This document shows, piece after piece, positions 1-7,503 of a DNA stretch of 16,981 nt; position 1 is the stretch's first letter, and the number at the start of each line of letters is the position of its first letter. The notes beneath the pieces are model-generated. The model was not told where the DNA came from. It searched no databases and was given only the letters and a program-made list of their open reading frames with translations. Source of the stretch: Sulfurospirillum sp. (GTDB lineage: Bacteria; Campylobacterota; Campylobacteria; Campylobacterales; QNZT01); NCBI GenBank assembly GCA_003978455.1, contig QNZT01000117.1, forward strand, positions 1-16,981, given 5' to 3'. The position numbers were made by a program, and so were the translations under genes.

Positions 1-1
1 C

Positions 2-163
2 TGGGCACTGCTGCTTTCATGGATGCCGGTGATCGGCGATCCTATAACCCTGATCGCCGGTGCGGCAAGGTATGCGTTTTTTAAATTTTTGCTTTGGGTG
101 CTGGTCGCCAAAGGGGTGCGCTACGGGGTGGTTATAGCGCTGTCTCCATATTTTTTAAAGTAA
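2..163 (+). CDS. YqaA-family (VTT/DedA-like) inner-membrane protein, C-terminal fragment
   Basis: The reading frame is open from the left edge to a TAA at 161-163 and gives 53 residues; the gene starts outside the window. The fragment contains LLLSWMPVIGD followed by a hydrophobic stretch ending in KGVRYGVVIAL. This resembles the end of E. coli YqaA as I remember it (LLLSWMPVVGD, then a GKALRY segment). YqaA belongs to the SNARE-associated/VTT family of polytopic inner-membrane proteins. DedA-type relatives are implicated in membrane lipid transport, but YqaA itself has no settled function. Its last 43 bases lie on top of the 3' end of lgt on the other strand, so the two genes end in a tail-to-tail overlap. 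Confidence 0.8.
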   Translation, partial: WALLLSWMPVIGDPITLIAGAARYAFFKFLLWVLVAKGVRYGVVIALSPYFLK

Positions 164-951
164 AAATAGAGCCCAAGACCCAGTGCGATCATGAAGAGAC
201 AGAACTCCTGTCCTCTTGTCATCCATCCGCAGCAGACAAAACCCAGTTGTGGATCGGGTTGCCTGAAAAACTCTGCCGTAAAACGCGCAACGCCGTAGAG
301 GATGAGATAGAGGGAGATCAACTCTCCGTGAAAACGTTTGTGTTTGCGGTAGAGGTAGAGGATCAAAAAGAGCAACGGTCCTTCCAGAAGTGCTTCATAC
401 AGCTGGGAAGGGTGTCTCAGTACGCCGTCCACGTAGATACCCCACGGCACGTCAGTCACACGTCCGACAAGTTCCTGATTGAAAAAGTTTCCTATGCGAC
501 CGAATACATACCCGGCGGGAATAGCGATGGCGGCGATGTCGAGCAGAAACCACTGGTTGATCTTGTATTTTCTGGAAAAGAGTGTCGAAGCGATCAAAAA
601 TCCCAGCAGCGCGCCGTGAAAACTCATACCCCGTATGCCGATAAACTTTCCGTCATGAAAGGGGTTGAATATCTGCCACGGATGGGTCAGGTACCAGGTT
701 GTATTGGGGTCGTAAAAGAGGATATATCCTAGCCTTGCACCCAGTATAACGCCCACTTCGATCCAGATGATATAGTTGTCCAGCATCTCCTGCGATATGG
801 GAAGGTTGTCTTTTTTGACGATCCATTTTGCGGCGGCGATTCCCACCAGCAGGGCAAGGACATACATGATGCCGTACCAGTGTACCTGGATGGCGCCGAG
901 TTTGAAGGCAACAGGGTTGAAGTGTTCGTAGATATGGTTCCAAAATTGCAT
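121..951 (-). CDS. lgt: Prolipoprotein diacylglyceryl transferase
   Basis: Lgt transfers a diacylglyceryl group from phosphatidylglycerol to the lipobox cysteine of prelipoproteins in the inner membrane, the first step of lipoprotein maturation. The 276-aa product has the usual family length and about seven hydrophobic segments. The signature GRIGNFFNQELVGR lies at residues 151-164, with R152, N155, E160 and R164 in the conserved places. H112 in the SFHGALLG segment matches the essential histidine of E. coli Lgt, and HPSQLYEALLEG follows. The ATG at 951 shares one base with the stop of the preceding iron-sulfur gene (TAATG), and a GGAGG lies about 10 nt upstream, so translational coupling is likely. 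The gene closes the six-gene minus-strand run. A likely client, the M60 lipoprotein, is encoded at 11110-14886. Confidence 0.97.
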   Translation of the reverse strand: MQFWNHIYEHFNPVAFKLGAIQVHWYGIMYVLALLVGIAAAKWIVKKDNLPISQEMLDNYIIWIEVGVILGARLGYILFYDPNTTWYLTHPWQIFNPFHDGKFIGIRGMSFHGALLGFLIASTLFSRKYKINQWFLLDIAAIAIPAGYVFGRIGNFFNQELVGRVTDVPWGIYVDGVLRHPSQLYEALLEGPLLFLILYLYRKHKRFHGELISLYLILYGVARFTAEFFRQPDPQLGFVCCGWMTRGQEFCLFMIALGLGLYFYFKKYGDSAITTP

Positions 952-2252
952 TATTTGAGTGCCTCCGCGATGAGTTCAAGCGGGTTTTTAAAGATAGTTT
1001 CACTGTCACCGCTGTTGTTGAGTGATTCGCTGATCTGTACACGACAGGCGCTGCACTCGGCAGAGACATAGGTTGCTTTGGTCTCTTTGATCATCGCCGC
1101 TTTGGGTTTGCCCGCCAGCTCTGCAAGATGAAACTTCTCCGTCTGCATCGTCACACCGCCGAAACCGCAGCATCGATTGGGATCGCTCATCTCCTGCATC
1201 GGATAGTTTTTGGAGAGCAGATTTCTGGGCTCCTGCCAGATACCCTGAACTTTTCGTGCGTGGCAGGGATCGTGATAGGTGACGATTTCGTCAAACTTTT
1301 TGCCTTTTTCCGCCAGTATTTGGGCGAGGTCGGTGTTGTCATGAAGCCACTGTGTCGCCATGAAAATCTTTTCGCTCACTTTTTTGGCGCGCTCTTCCCA
1401 CTCCGGCATATGGTGATTTTTAAAGAAAACCGCCCAGTCGTGTTTGACCATGGCGGAGCAGGTCGCTTCGGGGATGAGCATCGCATCGTATTCGTCCATA
1501 AAGCTTTCAAAATAGGCAATATTTTTCTTTGTCATCCGCTCCACGGAATCCACCGCTCCGGTAAAGTAGGCAGGTGCGCCGCAGCACTGCTGCTCTTTGG
1601 GGATAAAGACTTCGATATTGAGTTTCTCCAGAATCTCCACCAGACTTTTGCCGATACCTTCGTAGTTGTAGTTTCCCAGACAGCCGATGAAGATCGCCAC
1701 CCTTTGCTGCTTTTCAGACGGTTTTTTTGCAGGGATATGCTCAGGGTAACTGTTGAGGAAACTCCGCTTCATCATGGAGGGGATCAGTCGTCCCTTTTTC
1801 ATCATCGGCAGTGAAAAACGCGCTTTGAGACCGCGCCCTTTCTCATCCTCTGCCAGTGCACACGTTTTGAACATGAAGCCGAACTTCATGACGATGTCCA
1901 TCACCTTGCGGTGTTCCAGCATATAAAATGCGATGCGTTTGAACCAGGCGATACCGAACTTGTCGGCGATATCCGCGCGTACCTCTTCGATGACCATATC
2001 GGTCGGTAACGAGTTGGGGCAGACATCGACACAGTTGGTACACAAAAAGCAGCTCTCAAAGATATTTTTCGCCGTTTTGTCCAGCGTAAGATTTCCCGCC
2101 TGATACTGCCCGAGCAGGTCGATAAAACCGCGCGGTGAAGTGGTTTCGTCGGGATTAACCTGGTGGATCGTGCAGACGGGAATACACTTACCGCACTTGA
2201 TGCACGCGTCACTTGTCTCCTGAAAATTGAAAATCTCTTCTTTTTTACTCAT
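951..2252 (-). CDS. Iron-sulfur CCG-domain oxidoreductase subunit (GlcF/GlpC/HdrD-like)
   Basis: The 433-aa product is an electron-transfer subunit. Two ferredoxin-type 4Fe-4S motifs are visible: C17xxC20xxC23xxxC27 and C68xxC71xxC74xxxC78P. Two cysteine-rich CCG domains follow. The first runs from C191 to C223-C224, with C265 further on; the second runs from C330 (YHDPCH) to C361-C362 (CCGFGG), then C400/C403. This architecture is shared by the glycolate oxidase iron-sulfur subunit GlcF, anaerobic glycerol-3-phosphate dehydrogenase subunit C and HdrD-like proteins, and sequence alone does not choose between them. No GlcD/GlcE or GlpA/GlpB partner is in the window, so the electron donor is unknown. 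Its ATG overlaps the hemN stop by 4 bp (ATGA). The Helicobacter pylori gene annotated glpC also adjoins hemN, so the pairing is conserved in the phylum and may reflect a redox role linked to anaerobic haem synthesis (inference). Confidence 0.88.
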   Translation of the reverse strand: MSKKEEIFNFQETSDACIKCGKCIPVCTIHQVNPDETTSPRGFIDLLGQYQAGNLTLDKTAKNIFESCFLCTNCVDVCPNSLPTDMVIEEVRADIADKFGIAWFKRIAFYMLEHRKVMDIVMKFGFMFKTCALAEDEKGRGLKARFSLPMMKKGRLIPSMMKRSFLNSYPEHIPAKKPSEKQQRVAIFIGCLGNYNYEGIGKSLVEILEKLNIEVFIPKEQQCCGAPAYFTGAVDSVERMTKKNIAYFESFMDEYDAMLIPEATCSAMVKHDWAVFFKNHHMPEWEERAKKVSEKIFMATQWLHDNTDLAQILAEKGKKFDEIVTYHDPCHARKVQGIWQEPRNLLSKNYPMQEMSDPNRCCGFGGVTMQTEKFHLAELAGKPKAAMIKETKATYVSAECSACRVQISESLNNSGDSETIFKNPLELIAEALK

Positions 2253-3616
2253 ATTGTCTTACTGAATGTTTTTTTGTTGCCGGCGTGTCTGTTCATGTAG
2301 GCATCGAATACCATGGCGATGTTGCGTATGAGCATTTCGCCGGTCGGACTCGCCTTGATCTCCTCTTTCGTGACGGAGACGATATCGGCATCCTGAAACT
2401 CTTTGAGTGCTTCGAGACTCTCGCTGAAGTAGTCGGAAAAATCGATCCCGAACTCTTTTTCGATACGGGAGATATCGAGTTTGAAGTTGCTCATCAGCTC
2501 CATGATGACCGCATTGCGGATCACGTCGTCCTCTGTCAGTTTGATGCCTCTCTCAACAGGAAGTCTGCCTTCATCGATCGCTGTTTCATAGTCGTGCATA
2601 TTTTTATAGTTCTGGACGTAGTAGTCTTTCCCTTCTCCGATACTGGTCAGACCGACACCGATGAGGTCTGCGCCGCCTTTGGTGGTGTATCCCTGAAAGT
2701 TACGGTGCAATTCACCCTTTTCGATCGCTTTGAAGAGTTCATCTTCCGGTTTGGCGAAGTGATCCATGCCGACCATTTTATAGCCCTCTGAAGTGAAGTA
2801 GTCGATGGTGTATTTTAGTATCTCCAGTTTGACGGAGGGGTGGGGCAGGGTGGTTTCGTCGATCTTGCGCATCGTCTTTTTGAGCCACGGCACATGGGCG
2901 TAGTTAAACACGGCAAATCTGTCGGCATCCAGAGAGCGTGCCAGCTGAAGTGTCTTTTGAAATGTCTCGAAAGTCTGGAACGGCAAACCGTAGATCAGAT
3001 CGACATTGACCGATTCGATACCGTTTTCTCTGGCAAGATCGATCGCCGCTTTGGTGACGTCATAGGGTTGTATGCGGTGAACCGCTTCCTGTACTTTGGG
3101 GTCAAAGTCCTGCACGCCGAAGCTGATACGGTTAAAACCGCCCTTTTTCAGAACTTCCATATGCTCTTTTGTGAAAAAGCGGGGATCTATTTCGCAGCTC
3201 ACTTCGGCATCTTCGGTGAAGTTGGGAAAGGTATCTTTGATGAGCGCTATAACACGTCCAAGCTGTTCAGGATTGAAAAATGTCGGTGTACCGCCGCCGA
3301 AATGCATCTGGATCACATCTCTTTTGGTGTCGAGGTGTGAAGCGAGGATCTTCAGCTCTTTTTCGATGTAGGTGATATAGCGCTCTTTTTTATCCTCTTT
3401 CGAGGTAAAGACGACGTTGCAGCCGCAGAAGTAGCAGGCGCTCCGGCAAAAGGGAAGGTGAAAGTAGAGTGAGAGAGGACGGCTTTTGTCCTGGTTCTCA
3501 AACTCTGCAAGAAGGGCGTTGTTGTCGAAGCTTTCGTTAAACTCCAGTGCCGTAGGGTAGCTGGTGTAGCGCGGTCCCGGTTTGGAGTATTTGGTAAATT
3601 TGTTAAAATCAATCAT
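2249..3616 (-). CDS. hemN: Oxygen-independent coproporphyrinogen III oxidase
   Basis: HemN is a cytoplasmic radical-SAM enzyme that decarboxylates two propionates of coproporphyrinogen III to give protoporphyrinogen IX without oxygen. The 455-aa product has the cluster motif C57xxxC61xxC64xC66 within YFHLPFCRSACYFCGC, including the extra cysteine typical of true HemN. The N-terminal YSKPGPRYTSYPTA segment, the FGGGTP SAM-binding loop at 106-111 and the VNVDLIYGLPFQT segment are also HemN-like. Length and the CxxxCxxCxC pattern favour HemN over the shorter HemW. Its start overlaps the DUF2603 gene by 8 bp and its stop overlaps the next gene by 4 bp. hemB sits three genes upstream in the same run, so two steps of tetrapyrrole synthesis appear to be co-transcribed. 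Confidence 0.96.
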   Translation of the reverse strand: MIDFNKFTKYSKPGPRYTSYPTALEFNESFDNNALLAEFENQDKSRPLSLYFHLPFCRSACYFCGCNVVFTSKEDKKERYITYIEKELKILASHLDTKRDVIQMHFGGGTPTFFNPEQLGRVIALIKDTFPNFTEDAEVSCEIDPRFFTKEHMEVLKKGGFNRISFGVQDFDPKVQEAVHRIQPYDVTKAAIDLARENGIESVNVDLIYGLPFQTFETFQKTLQLARSLDADRFAVFNYAHVPWLKKTMRKIDETTLPHPSVKLEILKYTIDYFTSEGYKMVGMDHFAKPEDELFKAIEKGELHRNFQGYTTKGGADLIGVGLTSIGEGKDYYVQNYKNMHDYETAIDEGRLPVERGIKLTEDDVIRNAVIMELMSNFKLDISRIEKEFGIDFSDYFSESLEALKEFQDADIVSVTKEEIKASPTGEMLIRNIAMVFDAYMNRHAGNKKTFSKTI

Positions 3617-4163
3617 GGTTATCCTGTAACTGGTTCATTTGCGGAGGCATAAAGTCTCTGATATTGATAAAGAGGTTGGGGTGCTCTTTTTTGATCTTTT
3701 TGACCAATTTGTCCAGATCGATAGAGACCGGTTGGTCGGGATTGTTTTGCTGTGCATACTTTCGGATCTCTTCCATCGCGACGACCCATACATCTTCAAA
3801 ATCCGCGGGGATATTTTGCCAGATCGTCTTTTCAAGTTTGAGATTGAAGTTCTCCTGTTGCGCATGGCGCAGTGTATCGATGATCTGTGAAAAAGCCTCC
3901 GCAGGGATAAAAGCGTACGCTTTTTTTTCATTGTTGTCTTCTATGGCAAACCAGGGTTCATCCTCTTTCCACTCTCCCTCTTTGAGGTAGAGCTCTTTGA
4001 CGTTTGGATCGTCTGTATCTTTGATGCCCAGCAGCGTGCGGCGCTCTTTGCTGATCCCCAGTTTCTCCGAAAGAGAATCGATCTTCTCTATGATATTGTA
4101 TTTTTTCTTCTCAGGCAGCTGTTCGCTCTGCTGCTTTTTTTCATCTTTTTCTTTTTCGTGCAT
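3609..4163 (-). CDS. DUF2603 / UPF0763 family protein, Campylobacterota-specific
   Basis: This 184-aa soluble, highly charged protein has no signal peptide or membrane segment. The first 20 or so residues are mostly Lys, Glu and Gln. A folded part follows with EPWFAIEDN, a helix with ENFNLKLEKTIWQNIPADF, DVWVVAMEEI, and near the end KIKKEHPNLFINI. These blocks agree with my memory of the UPF0763/DUF2603 family, known from Campylobacter and Helicobacter and their relatives and without an assigned function. The ATG at 4163 has an AGGGG about 6 nt upstream. The gene sits 19 bp after argF and overlaps hemN by 8 bp. Its place directly before hemN is suggestive but not enough to assign a role in haem synthesis. 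Confidence 0.85.
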   Translation of the reverse strand: MHEKEKDEKKQQSEQLPEKKKYNIIEKIDSLSEKLGISKERRTLLGIKDTDDPNVKELYLKEGEWKEDEPWFAIEDNNEKKAYAFIPAEAFSQIIDTLRHAQQENFNLKLEKTIWQNIPADFEDVWVVAMEEIRKYAQQNNPDQPVSIDLDKLVKKIKKEHPNLFINIRDFMPPQMNQLQDNHD

Positions 4164-4182
4164 CTGTTCCCCTCATCCTTGG

Positions 4183-5103
4183 TTATCGTTGTCTGTCAAG
4201 CCAGACCATCAGCCCTTTTTGGGCATGTAGTCTGTTCTCCGCTTCGTCAAATATGACGTGCTGGTTGCCTTCGAGGACACTTTCACTCACCTCATACCCC
4301 CTGTATGCAGGCAGGCAGTGGAGAAAAATCGCATCTTTTTTTGCCAGTTTCATCATCTCTTCATCGACGATAAACCCTGCAAAATCTTTGATACGCTGCT
4401 CTTTTTCATCTTCCTGCCCCATGGAGATCCAGGTATCGGTCGTGACGACATCGGCATCTTTGACCGCTTCTTTGGGATCATGAAAAAAGGTGATCTTCGC
4501 ACCCGATTTTTTGGCTTCCGTGAGTGTTTCATGAATCACCATACCGTGCGCTTCATAGCCCATGGGAGAAGCGACGCGAAGCTCAAAACCCAGTTTTGCC
4601 GCCATCCACATCCAGGAGTGGGTCATATTGTTCCCGTCACCGACATAGGCGACAACCGGATTTTTATCTTTGCCGTATTCTACCATAGTCATGTAATCGG
4701 CGAGTAACTGTACAGGATGATAGAGGTCGGTTAGACCGTTGATGACCGGAACGGTAGCATATTTGGCAAACTCTTCGAGGCTCTCCTGTGAAAAAGTACG
4801 TATCATGACCATATCTGCCATACGGCTGATAACACGGGCGGTATCTTTCATCGGCTCTCCACGACCCAACTGGGAGTCGTTGGAGGACAAAAAGACGGCA
4901 TGTCCTCCGAGCTGATACATTCCGATTTCAAAACTCATCCGTGTTCTGGTACTCGATTTTTCAAAGATCATCGCCAGTGTCTGTTTTTTCAGGTAGGGTC
5001 TCTTTTTCCCTTTTTTGAGCTTTTTCTTGATCTTGAAGCCAAGTTTGATGATCTCTTTGATCTCTTTTTTAGTGTAGTCTTTCAGTGTTAAAAAGTGTCT
5101 CAT
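4183..5103 (-). CDS. argF: Ornithine carbamoyltransferase
   Basis: The enzyme condenses carbamoyl phosphate with ornithine to give citrulline in arginine synthesis. With the start chosen here the product is 306 aa, the family norm. The carbamoyl-phosphate loop SSTRTR is at 50-55, the HPVQ motif at 129-132, the ornithine-binding SMG loop at 227-229 (TDTWISMG) and the catalytic HCLPA at 262-266. The open frame extends 28 codons further upstream to 5187, but that part reads through the 3' end of hemB in another frame and has no family similarity. The ATG at 5101-5103 has AAGGGA 7 nt upstream, inside the last codons of hemB, and starts only 4 bp after the hemB stop, so coupling to hemB is likely. 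Confidence 0.96.
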   Translation of the reverse strand: MRHFLTLKDYTKKEIKEIIKLGFKIKKKLKKGKKRPYLKKQTLAMIFEKSSTRTRMSFEIGMYQLGGHAVFLSSNDSQLGRGEPMKDTARVISRMADMVMIRTFSQESLEEFAKYATVPVINGLTDLYHPVQLLADYMTMVEYGKDKNPVVAYVGDGNNMTHSWMWMAAKLGFELRVASPMGYEAHGMVIHETLTEAKKSGAKITFFHDPKEAVKDADVVTTDTWISMGQEDEKEQRIKDFAGFIVDEEMMKLAKKDAIFLHCLPAYRGYEVSESVLEGNQHVIFDEAENRLHAQKGLMVWLDRQR

Positions 5104-5107
5104 AAGT

Positions 5108-6085
5108 TTATCCCTTCTGCAAAAGCGCTGCTGCCTCTTTTGCATGGTATGTGATGATGATATCAGCCCCCGCCCTTTTAAATCCAAGCAACGTCTCCAT
5201 CATGACGCGGTCATAGTCGATCAGACCGGCGGCACCTGCATATTTGAGCATGGAATACTCCCCGCTTACATTGTACACTGCCAGCGGCAGACGGCTGTTG
5301 TTCCGGATATCTCTGACGATGTCCATATAGGCAAGCGCCGGTTTGACCATCAGGATATCCGCACCCTCTTTTTCATCTTCGAGGCTCTCCAGAATCGCTT
5401 CGTCGCGGTTTGCCGGATTCATCTGGTAACTGCGTCTGTCTCCGAAACTCGGTGCCGACTCCGCCACGTCGCGAAACGGTCCGTAGTAGGCAGAGGCAAA
5501 TTTGGTCGAATAGCTCATGATCGGCAGGTTGATAAATCCCGCTTCATCGAGAGCCGAACGTATAGCGGTGATCATCCCGTCCATCATCCCGCTGGGCGCA
5601 ATCATATCGACACCCGCTTTGGCGTGAATCACTGCCTGTTTTCCGAGGATATCCAGAGTCGCATCGTTATCGACTGTTTCATGTTCGAGATCCAGGATAC
5701 CACAGTGTCCGTGGTCGGTGTATTCACAAAAGCAGAGGTCACTGACGACAAACATATCGGGGTGCGCTGTTTTGATAGCGCGGATCGCTTCGGCGATGAT
5801 ACCGTGTTCACAGAGTGCATCACTTCCCACACTGTCCTTGACATCGGGAATACCGAACAGTATGATCGAATAGAGTCCCAGTTTTTTGAGTGCACCGCAC
5901 TCTTTGACCGCTTCGTCGATACCCATCTGGTAAACACCGGGCATCGAGCCGATCTCTTTTTTGTATCCCTTTTCACCCGCTTTGATAAAAAGTGGATAGA
6001 TAAAGTCATCCACAGAGAGTCTGGTCTGTGTCAGCAGAGTGCGCAGTTTCGGGTTGATACGTGTTCTTCTGAATCTTTTAAACAT
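5108..6085 (-). CDS. hemB: Delta-aminolevulinic acid dehydratase (porphobilinogen synthase)
   Basis: HemB condenses two 5-aminolevulinate molecules to porphobilinogen, the second committed step of haem synthesis. The 325-aa length is standard. The two active-site lysines are K195 (SYSTKFASAYYGPFR) and K248 (ILMVKPALAYMD); K248 forms the Schiff base. C118, C120 and C128 in LCFCEYTDHGHCG match the three zinc-binding cysteines of E. coli-type enzymes, so this is the zinc-dependent form rather than the magnesium form that replaces them with Asp/Ala. GAGG lies about 8 nt before the ATG. It is the first gene of the minus-strand run and is transcribed divergently from ribA. Confidence 0.97.
   Translation of the reverse strand: MFKRFRRTRINPKLRTLLTQTRLSVDDFIYPLFIKAGEKGYKKEIGSMPGVYQMGIDEAVKECGALKKLGLYSIILFGIPDVKDSVGSDALCEHGIIAEAIRAIKTAHPDMFVVSDLCFCEYTDHGHCGILDLEHETVDNDATLDILGKQAVIHAKAGVDMIAPSGMMDGMITAIRSALDEAGFINLPIMSYSTKFASAYYGPFRDVAESAPSFGDRRSYQMNPANRDEAILESLEDEKEGADILMVKPALAYMDIVRDIRNNSRLPLAVYNVSGEYSMLKYAGAAGLIDYDRVMMETLLGFKRAGADIIITYHAKEAAALLQKG
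5111..5116 (-). promoter_or_regulatory. Ribosome binding site that decides the argF start
   Basis: AAGGGA lies 7 nt before the ATG at 5103, within the final codons of hemB. It supports the short argF start over the 28-codon longer alternative. Confidence 0.7.
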
Positions 6086-6164
6086 CTTTTAGCCTCAGGT
6101 GTGATAAAATCGATCTATATTTGGAAAAACGCTGATTTTACCATAATTTAGGAAATTATAACAT
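6086..6164. promoter_or_regulatory. Divergent promoter region between hemB and ribA
   Basis: This 79-bp AT-rich spacer must hold the start signals of both flanking runs. For ribA (+), CATAAT at 6142-6147 is a plausible -10 box and AGGA follows about 11 nt before the ATG. For hemB (-), TATAGA at 6119-6114 is a plausible -10 box. Neither has a clear TTGACA -35, as is common in Campylobacterota. The boxes are guesses from sequence. Confidence 0.4.
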
Positions 6165-6728
6165 ATGAAGATAGATATATCCCAAATCGCCAAACTTCCC
6201 ACCCGGTTCGGCGAGTTTTTGATACAGGCGTTTCAAGAGGGTGAAAAAGAGCATCTGGTGATTTTCAGAGAGCCGTTTGGAGAGACACCGGTGGTGCGTG
6301 TACATAGCGAGTGCCTCACCGGAGATGCGCTTGGCAGTATGAAATGCGACTGCGGAGAGCAGTTGCACTACGCGCTCAAAACGATTGACCGTGAGGGTGG
6401 GATGGTGATCTACCTGCGTCAGGAGGGAAGAAATATCGGTCTTTTAAACAAAGTAAACGCCTACGCATTGCAGGATGAGGGACTTGATACCGTCGAAGCA
6501 AACCATCAGCTCGGCTTCAGTGCCGACGAACGCAGTTACGAGATGGTGGAGTATGTGCTCAACTACTTCGGTATCAAAAAGATTAAACTGCTGACGAACA
6601 ACCCCAAAAAGCTGGAGAGCCTGGAGGGGATCGAAATCGTCGAACGACTACCGATCATAGTGGCAGCAAACCCCCATAACAAAGAGTACCTGAAGACGAA
6701 AAAAGCGAAAATGGGACATCTGTTTTGA
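6165..6728 (+). CDS. ribA: GTP cyclohydrolase II
   Basis: RibA opens the imidazole ring of GTP, releasing formate and pyrophosphate, as the first step of riboflavin synthesis. The 187-aa product is a stand-alone enzyme without the RibB half found in RibBA fusions. The zinc cysteines are C50, C61 and C63 in HSECLTGDALGSMKCDCG. YLRQEGRNIGL at 83-93 carries the GTP-binding and catalytic Arg/Glu region, and LLTNNPKK near the C terminus is also typical. It opens the plus-strand run, and its stop (TGA, 6726-6728) shares one base with the rsmG ATG. Its neighbours have no evident riboflavin role. Confidence 0.96.
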   Translation: MKIDISQIAKLPTRFGEFLIQAFQEGEKEHLVIFREPFGETPVVRVHSECLTGDALGSMKCDCGEQLHYALKTIDREGGMVIYLRQEGRNIGLLNKVNAYALQDEGLDTVEANHQLGFSADERSYEMVEYVLNYFGIKKIKLLTNNPKKLESLEGIEIVERLPIIVAANPHNKEYLKTKKAKMGHLF

Positions 6729-7261
6729 TGGATAAATTTGACCAGTACGCAAAACTTTTGCTCCAGTACAACAAAGTACACCGTCTTTCCGGCGTAAAAG
6801 ATCTTCATGAAGTGGATGCAAATATCGAAGATTCACTCTATCCGATGCAGTTTTTAAGCACTGCGAAGATTCAAAAAGCGGTAGATATCGGTACAGGTGC
6901 CGGTTTCCCCGGGTTGATTTTGGCGATGGCGTATCCGGATATCCACTTTACCCTGGTGGAACCGCTCATGAAAAGGAGTGCGTTTTTGCATCTGGTCAAG
7001 TCGAAGCTGGGTTTGGACAATGTGACGATCAAGAGTGATCGGATCGAAGATGTCGAACCGTTTGAAGCGGATCTTATCACTTCCCGTGCGGTGGCGAAAA
7101 CAGGCTTTCTGATCGATCTGGCAAAGGATTTTATCGGTGAAAAAACGGTACTGCTTTTTTACAAAGGTGAGGGTGTTCATGAAGAGCTTGACGATGCGTG
7201 GCAGAGTGAGATTATCAACAGAGGGAAACGCAACTACCTCTTTATCAAAGGATTGAAATGA
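6728..7261 (+). CDS. rsmG: 16S rRNA (guanine-N7) methyltransferase RsmG (GidB)
   Basis: RsmG methylates N7 of G527 (E. coli numbering) in the 530 loop of 16S rRNA; its loss gives low-level streptomycin resistance. The 177-aa product is at the short end of the family. The SAM motif VDIGTGAGFPG is at 52-62, with an acidic residue at E78 (LVEP) ending the next strand, and SRAVA at 119-123 is the conserved RsmG segment. The frame also has a TTG at 6725 one codon earlier. I prefer the ATG at 6728, which forms a TGATG junction with ribA, though the upstream GGGA (6713-6716) is 8 nt from the TTG and 11 nt from the ATG, so the TTG cannot be excluded. Its stop overlaps the next gene by 4 bp. Confidence 0.94.
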   Translation: MDKFDQYAKLLLQYNKVHRLSGVKDLHEVDANIEDSLYPMQFLSTAKIQKAVDIGTGAGFPGLILAMAYPDIHFTLVEPLMKRSAFLHLVKSKLGLDNVTIKSDRIEDVEPFEADLITSRAVAKTGFLIDLAKDFIGEKTVLLFYKGEGVHEELDDAWQSEIINRGKRNYLFIKGLK

Positions 7262-7503
7262 TTATTAAACTGATTATACTGGGACTGGTGATTTACGGGG
7301 TCTATGTGTTGTTTATCCGTGAGGGTAATCTGCTGGATCAAGTTAAAGAGAAAACGAAACAGGCATCCGCAAAAGCGGCTGAAAAAGAGGAAGCCGAAAC
7401 GGTGGTAGAGTGTTATAAATGCAGTGTGTATGTCAGTGTGGATGAAGTGATTTTGAAAGATGGGCACTACTACTGTTCCAAAGAGTGTGCGGAGCTCAAA
7501 TGA
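7258..7503 (+). CDS. PP0621-type small membrane protein with a Cys4 zinc-finger-like tail
   Basis: The 81-aa product has one N-terminal hydrophobic segment (residues 2-20), a charged Lys/Glu/Ala linker (about 25-48) likely to be helical, and a C-terminal module with C52xxC55 and C73xxxC77. The pattern ECYKCSVYVS ... DGHYYCSKECA resembles the PP0621 family of small proteobacterial proteins, which carry CxxCxVyVp and YCS blocks. The second pair ends in Cys rather than the His I recall in Pseudomonas members. The cysteines could bind zinc or another metal. The tail is more likely cytoplasmic, since cysteines there are not paired for disulfides, but topology is not certain. It overlaps rsmG by 4 bp and the next gene by 4 bp, both ATGA. 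Function is unknown. Confidence 0.75.
   Translation: MIIKLIILGLVIYGVYVLFIREGNLLDQVKEKTKQASAKAAEKEEAETVVECYKCSVYVSVDEVILKDGHYYCSKECAELK

Noticed and set aside
94..732. A 212-codon plus-strand open frame over lgt
   Set aside because: It is antisense to lgt and covers the real YqaA 3' end in another frame. No family resemblance and no start signal were seen.
2285..3340. Plus-strand open frames of 168 and 166 codons opposite hemN
   Set aside because: Both are antisense to hemN, lack ribosome binding sites and have no domain; hemN is complete and well supported.
5104..5187. A 28-residue N-terminal extension of ArgF
   Set aside because: It overlaps hemB coding sequence out of frame, lacks similarity to ornithine carbamoyltransferases, and the internal ATG at 5103 has a better ribosome binding site.
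5144..6151. A 335-codon plus-strand open frame over hemB
   Set aside because: It is wholly antisense to hemB, which has complete catalytic motifs. The frame has no recognisable domain and is an effect of hemB codon usage.
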